From Steromphala cineraria (lineage: Eukaryota > Mollusca > Gastropoda > Trochida > Trochidae), in NCBI GenBank assembly GCA_916613615.1, contig OU744730.1:31964815-32028814 (forward strand): a DNA stretch of 64,000 nucleotides, given 5' to 3'. Position 1 is the stretch's first letter; each line of letters opens with the position of its first letter. Below the pieces are notes generated by a model. It saw only the letters and a program-made list of their open reading frames with translations. It was not told the origin of the DNA and ran no database searches. Made by a program: the position numbers and the translations under genes. Below are positions 47,919 through 59,900 of the stretch, one piece after another.

Positions 47919-50900
47919 TCAGTCCATGTCCCAATCTTCATTGGCCCACTCAGGTAAAGGTGTGCTGTATTCCCAGTCTGGGCCCTGGTTATAGAAATAT
48001 GAAATTAAGATAAGATAAGATAAGATAAACTTTATTATCCCCGCGGGGAAATTTGTTTTAATTAAATTTGAATTAATCAAAAAGGAACTCATAAAAACAT
48101 ACCAAAGATGATTAAACATTGAGAGGGCTAGCAATCAGTTGACGATCATACATTCTTGCCAATTTGTCAAATCAAATGTTCTTATTTAGTGTTCTAACTG
48201 AAATCAAAATACTACATAATACCAAAATGCATAAACTATTAACCTACTTAACTAAACTTACTACTATGTATTGATGCATTCTCAAATGAGAGCTTTGTTA
48301 ACCAATCTAAAAGCTAACAAAGTTATGACAAAATGCTAGAAAAATTATTCTAAAAAAAATATGCTTTCATTCATTTAGGTTACATTTGGAAAATGACAAC
48401 AAATGATTCTGAATTTATTCAAAATAGTTATGCCATTGATCTTATCATAATCATAAAATGTGCCATATCTAAAATCCATGGTCTTGTCTGAGCTACTATC
48501 ATAACATACGACAATACAGAGCATTATCAAAACTCACTTGAACATTGACACATATAATTATGGATTCAATAAATTACTCAAAGACATTACAGAGCGTTGT
48601 CAAACGATTTGGAAACATTTTGGTAATACACCAAATTATGAATCACTTGAATTTGACAAATGCTACGTAAAATCCCTAAGAATTTTTTTTTGCCAAGTAT
48701 ACCCTCCAACTAAACAAAAAGAGGTCAAATTTTGATAAGTTTTATCCATAAATGTTCCTTTTTGCATACCTGCAGCGTTTCTTAAAATTATTTGTCTACA
48801 ATAGCAAATGTTTTTTTGCCCCCTGCCTGTAAGTATTTTGCTCCCAAAATTTCTGTAAATAACTCATTAATATTGTCTTGGCTAATAGTGGATTCAAAAG
48901 AATTACTCACAGAGTATCGTAGAGCATGAAGGTACATCACAAGCTCCGAGGGTGTCGGATCCACATACTTCTGCCGACAGCTCGGACATTTTACATCTGG
49001 GATCCATTTCCGTCTGTCAAAGGGAGGAAAGTCCACATTCCCAGAAACCCCCTCTGACCCATGTACCTTCATACCTTCAGATGTCGCAGAACTATGTTCT
49101 GAGTCCAACAAAGAATCATATCCTTGGACCTTTGTCCCTTCAGAAGGTACAAAATCAGCTTTGGAAGATGCCACAGGCATGGCCTTAGATAATTGTCCTT
49201 CAGTTTCTTTCTTCTCAGACACTGTGTCTTGATTAGAGTCTACACAACTGTCCATGGCTGAATCATCATCTAACCTTACAGGAGCTTCAGAAGAATCTGT
49301 CTTCTTTCTTTTGTTAGGTGGTTCTTTAGCATCAGCAGACGCTGAATTATCTCCCTTTACAGAATCTGTGACCTTGGTATCGTCTGTTACATGAACTGAT
49401 TCAGTAATACTGGAAGGATTTGCAATATTTTCAGAATCAGTTTGATTTTGGGGAGAAAGTTCAGAGTTTTCCTTCTGAACATCTATTTGTTTTTCCTCTG
49501 CAATTTCCCGGAGTCTCTCAGCATACAGTGGATTCTCGCCGTCAGTCCAGTGCCCTATATTGTGCAGCTCCATCAAGCGATCTGACACCTGCAGACAAAA
49601 GGTTTTGATTGAGATGGACAAAATATTCATCGGAATTGACCTTTGAACAATTCAGTGTTCTTTTGAGGTCGTGGCTTTCACCATTTCTACAAATATTTTC
49701 AAATGAACCAACAAATTTACAAAGAACAGGTCAAGGGGGATATACATATCGTCTACACACATCGGGGTACCCCGATGTCCAACTGGCCTCATGTTTCAAT
49801 TTTGATCCATGCAAATGATGTGACTGGCTTCTTCAAACAGGTATACAAAGCTTTTCGCCTGATGGACATCGGGGTAGGTGTCGGAAGTTAAAACATTATT
49901 CATGAACAAAATTCATCAGAAGATGACATATCCCAACGGCCTCCGATAAATCAAACATTCAATGAAATTGCCAAAAATTAAATTCACAAATCTACATACA
50001 AAATTTCATTGAAATAGATCTTACAATTTTGAGTTTTTGCTCTTGAAACAAAATGATAAGGGACAGACGGACCTACAGACAGATTAGGAAATGAGAAATA
50101 TCCAATCTGATTAAAATCGACTTGATTCAAGGAAAAGTATAAAAATATTATCTCTAGTGGGATTCAACCAGCCCGGCTTTTCTCTCATTCACAATCTAAG
50201 GCACCCCTATTACCCGCATGTTTTGACGCAAGCTCATCTAGCCAATCGCAAGGAGCACAGCAAAAGCTGATGCAGGTAACTCCAGTGTACCCTTCGTTAT
50301 CGAGTGATTTCACAACTAGAGGACCATTTCATGTCACAATAGTTTGCATGGAATATTTTTATATCAAATGTGATCACTGAATGCCAAATTAGTGTTCTTA
50401 GAAATTAGAAACTTAAATATTATCTAAACATTGAAGATTTGTACAAAAACATTGTCTAAAAAAATATTTATCGAATATTTTCTCCAAAGGGTCCGTGCAT
50501 TTCCCAATGTCCCAACCATCATGTATAAAATTTCAAAGCTTTGAATTTAATAACAGAAATCTTTTGAATAAAAGGGAAATTGACAAACAACAAGAGTAAG
50601 TAAATCTAAACGCTGATTTAACTAAACATTGAGTAAAAAATATCCCAATTGTTTTTCACCCAAATCAATTTTTGAAAATCACTGTCCCAACATGGTATGT
50701 CATTACCATCACGCTGTCTCATATTTGTCATCATGGTCAAAGGGGAGATAATTCAAAGAATGATAGATGTTCAAAATGGCCTCCATCTGATAACAGCATG
50801 ATTTTCATAAAAAGCTTATAGATTTTCTCAAAATTATGATTGATCAGATCAAATTTCACAAGTATGTTTAATCTTTGTCATTACCGAACGCTCCACATCT

Positions 50901-53900
50901 CTGATGCTTTTAAAGCAAGCGATGTTTTCTCTGCCTCTCATGAAAAACATAAGCCCTGTTGTCCAATGTCCATACACCATTACGGTCTTCCTGGAAAATC
51001 TTGATTACAATTATTTTTACATTTGAAAGATATTTTGTCATTACCTACGTCATTTCCCATCACAAATTTTGCGTAATGGTAATGACAAACTGTGATGGTA
51101 ATGACTATAAATTTGTCATTACCATCACTTTTATAGTCATTACCATCACTTTCTGTCATTCACATCACGGTCAGTTATGCTCATGATACTTTTCAAAATG
51201 ATGCAAATATTTCATATTAATTAATTAATTGAATTTGCCTTTTTGTGCATATAGCCATACCTTTCAGCTATTATTTGACATACATTTGTAACTGCATCTC
51301 ATTTTGGTTCTTTTATGGTAATTCTAAATTTAGGAAAATGAAATCAATTCTTTAAAAGAAGTTTAACTTAAGGATATTTTGCATAAAGTTTGCCATATAT
51401 TTTAATCCAGTTTCCGTGGTAATAAATAGTAGTATTGACAACAAACTTAATTAGTTCTGATAAAAGAAGTAATAAAATTTAAAAGACCAAGATTAAAAAA
51501 TTTAATCGTGATGGTAATGACATATTCTTTTGATATATATTTTTTGTGTCAAAATTCCAAGAAATATTTGTTAATAAAGTGTTTGCCCATTTATAATTTT
51601 TTCATCTTTAGTTAATTGGCTATCATTCTATCCTCTGAAAATTGAACAATGGAACAATTAATTTTGCAAAGTTTTACCATTTCAAATGGGCCTCTAGTTG
51701 TGAAATCACCCATACATAATCGCCGCTCAACACTATGTAAAAACGAGGATGTGATTTAATAGTTTACGATTGGGTTTACCTGCCCTAGACTGGTTATAGC
51801 AACATGCGACAGAGGTGAGTGCATTCAGACCGAGGCCTAGAGGATATCCTGACTGGTTCGAACCCTGATAGAGAATTTTTTTTATATATTATTTGTCGAA
51901 GCACGGTCCATTTTAATCAGACTGGAGAAATATCGTACTTCCACATCAGTTATTTACGGCCTACAACGATTCTTTCAATGAAATTGCAAAAAATTCAAAT
52001 CACAAATCTACATTACAAATTTCATTGAAATATATCTTACAATTTTGAGTTTTTGCTCTGGAAACAAAATGATTAAGGACAGACAGAAAGACTAGGACAT
52101 TATTGTATCTCCTTGTATTATACACCCGAGGGGTAATAAATAGATAGTATTATATGGGTATTTTCATATCACATTCGGTATCAGCTGTACAAAGGGAGAC
52201 AACAACTAAATTCCTCGCGACTTCGATCTATTTTTTGCGTTCGTCGCCTAGGGTTCCAGGTTCAAAACCCTTGACGACGGACAGATACAGGTTTTTGCCC
52301 TTGACGACGGGCTGATACAGGTTATCTGCCCTGCGGCTGATACAGGGTTTTTGACGAAGGGTGTATCGTACATTCAAAATCTCTGTATTTATAGGCAAGT
52401 ATATGATAAAGGAGAAATATCTTACCTCCACATCAGTCCTCTCCATGACCCCACCCTTGTTCTTGTTAGGTCCCCACGCCTCGCTGTTGTAGAAGGGATC
52501 GTTCACTATAGGGTGGCCTGGTACAGAGGAAGAAGAAACAAAGTGTAAAGAAGAGCCCACTTATACTTAGATCCCTTCGGTTGAGACAATAATATTTACA
52601 TTGGTTAATTTGCACAAATGTGTATGCAGTTGGGCATGTAAATACTTCATTAATTTTGATCTAGAACACGGATATAGCGAACTCGGATATAGCGAACAAA
52701 TTGTCAAGTCTCGTTCCTATATAATATCATTAAAATTATATGCGTATAGCGAACACCGAATATAGCGAACTAAATTCTTTGGTGCCTTGGAGTTTGTTAT
52801 ATCCGAGTTCTACTGTATTATATATGTATGTATATGGGCCCGATGGCCTTCATACTGAATGAATTGATTGATTGATTTGATATTCACTACGGGGCTAAAG
52901 GTACCATTAGTTTTAGCAGAATGCTAATGATCATAACTCGATTTGACTATGAAGTCAGGCTAACCTTAGTCAAATTGGCATTAGTCGATGTTGGCCCTAT
53001 GTACTGTTGTTCAAACTCTAGTTACCTTATATGAAGTTGTATTGGGTAGTTTCACAAAGCAACTTACACTATCCTTACCTAATTCCATCTTTTAGCAGTT
53101 GAGCTATGATTCTGAAGTACAAGGAAAACAAATCCAGAGGTTCATACTCACCTAAAAACTGCAAGTGAACTCTGATTTGATGTGTTCTACCGGTGTGAGG
53201 TCGACCTAGTCGCAGGAGGAAAAGAATCATAAATATCATTTTGAAACACTAAAGAATAAATGAATGAATTATCAAAATCTTTTACTTTTGTGATTTTGAT
53301 GTAAAACATCTAAGCAGGATGTCACTGTTTTACAAAATTTACTCAAATTACTCTGAAATGAAACAATTGCCTTATTTACCTAAAATATTCCTCAGTTTTT
53401 AAAATATTGGACATTGTTGAATCAACATGACTGACAGTTGAACAGCTAGTAAAAATATATAAAAAGTTCAAGGCTGTTAAGAAATTGGCTGAATGTGCAC
53501 ATTCTCGACTGTCATAAGAAGTTTGAACAAAATAAATTAAAATTTCTGTTAATATAAGCTGTACATATCGCTACATCAGCGTATATTTCTCCACGTTATG
53601 CTACAACCTAAATACCTCTGATATGCATCTACTGTATTCTGCTGTATCGCTATAAAAAGCAAGCCAATCAAATGATGCCCTAGCAAACTGGTTATGGGCT
53701 TCGTTCTGCATGCTCACGGGATGATTCAAATTGACCAATTAGAGTGCTATTAGATAATAAATGTGATGTCTCACTGCAGGCTCCCGCTAAGCTCCAAACT
53801 ACCTTCTCTTAGAACTGGTCTGATGGCGCTTTCCACGGTGAGAGTCGGCGACTGACGGTAATGAGTAGAAATTCGGATCCACTAAAGGATGCGTGATGGT

Positions 53901-56900
53901 AGACTAGGGTATAAACCATAGTAGAATAAGCTAAAAGGGGGGAAACCATTCAACGAATTTGACAACTCAGAGTATCAAAAGCAAACTGTTTAATGCTTGA
54001 TGTTTCGCCGCGCGTATCGGGCGGCTTCTTCAGACAAATTATACAGTAAAAAAATGGTAATTGAAGTACAGTTTTACGGCTCAGGGCCGGACTTATAAAA
54101 ATTATTGAAAAATTTGAGATATGCATACCGGTATATACAATAAAAGTTATAATTTATGCAATTGAGGTGATACGTTATTTATAACAGGTGATGCGGTTTT
54201 ACGTTCTCTTAGATTTATGAAAGCGACATCGCTAACAACAGTGTTTTGAGTTTGAAATAGTTTGACACATACGCTAATGTAGCAAGATGAAAGCTGTATT
54301 AAATGACAAAGTTTTCACTACTTACATCTGACGACACTTGTTCTTCCATTGTAGCTAACTTTCTCAAAACTGGTGTGTGATGGCTTGCCGTCTGCTCGAA
54401 CTCTGAACAGTCCAAGCTTTTGGCTGATGACCCCGATAGGCTCCCTACATTCCACTGTCCCGCTAAAACAACATGAAAACTTAGAAAATAATTATTGAAT
54501 TTATTGCTTTGTTGGATCATCAAGACTAAAAATAAAGCAGCTGTAAACTATTTTATGTGTTCTTATCTAATATCAAACTTCTTACTGCCACTAATAGAAG
54601 TCATGAAACTTGTTTCACTCGCATCTTGATGAGTTTCTGAACTGAGTATGGCTGAGTATGTAGGGTCTATCATATTCCTTTACAGATTAGTCAGGGCAAG
54701 GGATAGGACGTTAGGAGGTTCTTTTCACCTTTTTAATTGAGGCGTGACAATATGTTGGTATTCGTGAATTGTGATACTTAACCTGACGATACATGTATAC
54801 ATGTATGCGATACATTCTCTGTATTTTGATCATAACATTGACTTTAAATTTGCCTTAAAATCAGAGTATTTGTCGAAATTGATTTTTTTTCAAAATTTTT
54901 TTGAAATAATGAATCTGATGTGTATCATATCAAATCGTATTGCTATGAGATACGTGAAAAATCTTTATTCTCACATGCAAACGGCCATTTAAAAAAAATC
55001 CGAAAAGTGGGGTCAATTCCTCTTGATCCCCCACTGATAAATATTTCAAACTTACTCAGGGAATTCTCCGACAACTCGGCAGACGTATTCCTTGGACACC
55101 TGTCTGTTGAGTATCTGATCTTCCAGTTGTTTTGTCTTCTGTGTTGTCTTGCCCATTATCAGCACTCCAGACGTCAGCCGGTCTAGACGGTATATATCTG
55201 AAACAAGGCACAATTCAGACATACATCAAATTTAGAGGTCAATACAGTCAATATATTTGAAACAAGGCTTTAACGCTACATTCGATACAATATTCAGACC
55301 AGCATAACCATAATATACAAACTTTTTGGCTTTATGATTATGATTACGATTTCTCATAATAATTCATACTTTTTATTATAATATGATATACTTCTCTAAA
55401 TCATGAAATAAAATCAATGCAAATTCTTAGTGTAAAATATTCAAAGAAATATGTTCATGAAATATATAACCATGTGCAAAACTGTTACATAGTGACTCCA
55501 AGTTATTATTATTATTACTATTATTAATAGAAAAAGAGAAACAATGAGCACTGCTCACTCAGGCAAGAGCAAAGATATGCCTGAGACCATGACCACATGG
55601 ACACAGCCCACAATTACACCGCCTAACTTTTACCTCAACCCGGAAGCAATTCAGGGACAAAGTAGTCCCTAGTAGATAATTTTTAAAAAATACTTCAAGA
55701 CACTTTATTGTGACATATGATGGTGCAAATGAAAGGTCAGACTCTCTTGTATGTGTGTGAATTTTTCTGGGTCTTGGAATTACTGCTAAAGTGTTGGTGT
55801 GAGCAGGCAAAGTGACCCCAAGTTGAGGGTCATGTCATGCTGAACGGCCTTGACGAAGGGGTCATATTTGTTTACACTCTCTACCGGTCTTCGATGCCGC
55901 AAAAGGTGTGCTCAATTTTTGACTGAGAAGTGGTCTTTGGCAGGTAAGTCAATGTGCAAAAGCTGAACGCCCAACGAAATATAGGGAAAAGGCTGTATTA
56001 GAAAGACAATGATGATAAAACAACTGTAAATTAATTGTGGTCTGTGGCCTGATATGGAGAGCACTAAATGGGGGTTTTGATGTGTTTGATGGCTAATAAC
56101 TTTGTCAGTTTTCAATCTTTTGGCTTGAAATTTGGTACACTTATTCATAAATGGTGTTTGTATAAGGCATTTTATGCATTTTACACCAGATGTTAAAATT
56201 TTAATTTTTTTTAGATGTTCTTTTAGATAGTGTTATTTTTTTATGCCGAAACAACCAGATGATTTTCTTAGCAAGCCAAAAAATTCATATTACTTTTAAA
56301 AATGGTACATTTGTGCATTAAAACATCAAGAATGGCAGAGAATGGTTATGTAAGAGATATTGGGAGTTTTTTAAAATAATTTTCAGGTCAAGTTTATTAA
56401 AAATAACAGGAAATAAGATTAGTGTAAAATTTGGTAGAGAACTCTAATCCCCTCTTGATGTTGCATAAACATACTCATCTCCTATAACAAATAATATTTT
56501 CATACTGTAGATGCTTATAAGCTAAGGTACATTGTTTTTAAAGGGAAATTTATTGAGAATCACCTCTATGTCTCAATCAGAGATGTGTGTTGGTATTGCG
56601 CACAACGGCAGATCCAGTCAGTGTCAATGCAGATAGGTGCAAATGCTTAGACAGACATACTTGTACTGTTCATGTTTCCTATTAGGACTGTTTTCATAAA
56701 AAATAACTGGCAAATATATCATGTAACCTTTGTTTTTATTGTATAGATGTAAACTATTTGTGAAAATCATTCATTGATCACATTTCAATAAGCTGTCAAA
56801 ACACATAATTTCACGTAGCCCGTATGGGTATAAAATACTCATAAAACTAGCATTGAATTGTAAAAATCATGAACTAAAGACAATTAGCTGGCATGGCAAT

Positions 56901-59900
56901 GCAATTAAGAGACTTTGTATAAGTATTCCAAGTCCTCAAACCACAATCTAACATTGTTCATGCATATGGTCACTTTGAAAGAGAATGATCCCAGTCCTAA
57001 CTGGTAGGTGGTTAGCATCAATCTGACCCTTTCTGTAATCACATTTGTCCTTCATAGATGTTTTTGGTCTTAATGTAATGAGCAAGCTGCTGTCCTTTGT
57101 GTCTGTATTGTGACTAATCTAAACCTACTTCTTAGATTTGAACATCCAAGCTGCCGCCCCACGATGAAGACGATGGAGTTGTGTCTGTATTGTGACTAAT
57201 CTAAACCTACTTCTTAGATTTGAACATCCAAGCTGCCGCCCCACGATGAAGACGATGGAGTTGTGTCTGTATTGTGACTAATCTAAACCTACTTCTTAGA
57301 TTTGAACATCCAAGCTGCCGCCCCACGATGAAGACGATGGAGTTGTGTCTGTATTGTGACTAATCTAAACCTACTTCTTAGATTTGAACATCCAAGCTGC
57401 CGCCCGACGATGAAGACGATGGAGTTGTGTCTGTATTGTGACTAATCTAAACCTACTTCTTAGATTTGAACATCCAAGCTGCCGCCCCACGATGAAGACG
57501 ATGGAGTTGTGTCTGTATTGTGACTAATGTAAACCTACTTCTTAGATTTGAACATCCAAGCTGCCGCCCCACGATGAAGACGATGGAGTTGTGTCTGTAT
57601 TGTGACTAATCTAAACCTACTTCTTAGATTTGAACATCCAAGCTGCCGCCCGACGATGAAGACGATGGAGTTGTGTCTGTATTGTGACTAATCTAAACCT
57701 ACTTCTTAGATTTGAACATCCAAGCTGCCGCCCGACGATGAAGACGATGGAGTTGTGTCTGTATTGTGACTAATCTAAACCTACTTCTTAGATTTGAACA
57801 TCCAAGCTGCCGCCCCACGATGAAGACGATGGAGTTGTGTCTGTATTGTGACTAATCTAAACCTACTTCTTAGATTTGAACATCCAAGCTGCGGCCCGAC
57901 GATGAAGACGATGGAGTTGTGTCTGTATTGTGACTAATCTAAACCTACTTCTTAGATTTGAACATCCAAGCTGCCGCCCCACGATGAAGACGATGGAGTT
58001 GTGTCTGTATTGTGACTAATCTAAACCTACTTCTTAGATTTGAACATCCAAGCTGCCGCCCGACGATGAAGACGATGGAGTTGTGTCTGTATTGTGACTA
58101 ATCTAAACCTACTTCTTAGATTTGAACATCCAAGCTGCCGCCCCACGATGAAGACGATGGAGTTGTGTCTGTATTGTGACTAATCTAAACCTACTTCTTA
58201 GATTTGAACATCCAAGCTGCCGCCCCACGATGAAGACGATGGAGTTGTGTCTGTATTGTGACTAATCTAAACCTACTTCTTAGATTTGAACATCCAAGCT
58301 GCCGCCCGACGATGAAGACGATGGAGTTGTGTCTGTATTGTGACTAATCTAAACCTACTTCTTAGATTTGAACATCCAAGCTGCCGCCCCACGATGAAGA
58401 CGATGGAGTTGTGTCTGTATTGTGACTAATCTAAACCTACTTCTTAGATTTGAACATCCAAGCTGCCGCCCGACGATGAAGACGATGGAGTTGTGTCTGT
58501 ATTGTGACTAATCTAAACCTACTTCTTAGATTTGAACATCCAAGCTGCCGCCCCACGATGAAGACGATGGAGTTGTGTCTGTATTGTGACTAATGTAAAC
58601 CTACTTCTTAGATTTGAACATCCAAGCTGCCGCCCCACGATGAAGACGATGGAGTTGTGTCTGTATTGTGACTAATCTAAACCTACTTCTTAGATTTGAA
58701 CATCCAAGTTGCCGCCCAACGATGAAGACGATGGAGTTGTGTCTGTATTGTGACTAATCTAAACTTACTTCTTAGATTTGAACATCCAAGCTGCCGCCCC
58801 ACGATGAAGACGATGGAGTTGTGTCTGTATTTGCCGCAAGGATGACAGGGGATGGATGAGGGTTTGTTGATAACAATCAGCTCATCCGTATTGACTATCA
58901 CCTCAAGCGGACATCCAACCACGGGATTCTCATGTCTGACAAACAATAGAAGTTTTTTTGAGAGGCATTGATATGACAGTTATGAAGAGACATATGAATG
59001 ATAACTTCTTTATTCATGGAAAGTAACCTTTTGTCACAGGTTCTAGTCTCATTGCAAAATGTTGAGTAAAAAATAAAGAAGTTATCTATATATGTTTCTT
59101 CATTTAAACAATGTAATAAAAATAATTTCAACAAATTCTATTCATAAAACCACATTCAGACCTAGCATGAACGAGAGAACCACCTTAATAAATATTTAGC
59201 AGAATGTATTAACAGAAACACAAAATTAAGTTATTGAAATAAAAACTGTGCGATTCTCAAACCTTCGTATGTGATGTGGTATGTGATTGATCTATCACTT
59301 GTCCATAGTGGTTATTCATTTGAAATATTCTAATGTAATTGATGACATATCAGTTATAGGTAATCATGAAGTATGATGTATCTTTATGATGTTTGATTAC
59401 ATAATATGATATATTGTGTAATGATGATTTGATATGTGTAATATGTTTTATGAATCTTTATGCAATGTTGTGATGGATTTTATATTGTATACAATTGTGT
59501 TTTGCAGGTTGTCAAATATCCATATCATGCATTCTATGCAAGAAGGAATAAACTCTCACACCCCGTGACCTCTTGTTGGTTTTTCATCTTGTCCCGACAA
59601 GAACCCGGTTACATGAAAATTCTCACTCATGTCTATTTAACAATTCAACCTTCAGCATTACTGATGATTAGCATAAATTCAAGACCAGTAATCACTCTAC
59701 CAAAGCTCTCTATCAATATTTTGCACAGTAATATACAATAGATAAAAACAATTGCAGGAAAGTATCAAAATATTTATTTTGGGAGAATATTTATCAACTA
59801 CTGACCATGGAATATCTTTGCTCTATTAAACTATTTCCTGGTAAGAATTTTGTTTTTTTATATAAGAAGCAATTAGTCTTTTGAAAACCCTGTCTTCAAT

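Larger units (their letters stand above)
49936..52090 (+). repeat. Direct repeats of about 130 bp flanking family A copy 3
   Basis: TCAATGAAATTGC, TTTCATTGAAATA and CTTACAATTTTGAGTTTTTG occur at 49960-50070 and again at 51976-52080 in the same order and orientation. The nested element at 50103-51924 sits between them, inside RPUSD2 intron 9. Confidence 0.6.

Noticed and set aside
48788..48910. C-terminus of RPUSD2 at the end of the long 48788-49630 frame
   Set aside because: GTGAGT at 48910 splices in phase to exon 11, whose [25 protein letters not shown] end matches the conserved family C-terminus; the longer frame is kept only as a possible alternative.
57099..58831. CRISPR-like regular repeat array
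   Set aside because: The 82-bp units are contiguous with no unique spacers, and each unit is a copy of an RPUSD2 exon end and donor in an animal genome; it is a minisatellite.
58683..58946. RPUSD2 exon reading through into the minisatellite
   Set aside because: The frame continues past GTAAGT but then meets a stop in the second unit; joining at GTAAGT to 55197 gives the conserved [13 protein letters not shown] sequence in phase.
59460..59741. 93-residue open frame in RPUSD2 intron 4
   Set aside because: No domain and opposite strand to the gene; probably chance in an AT-rich intron.
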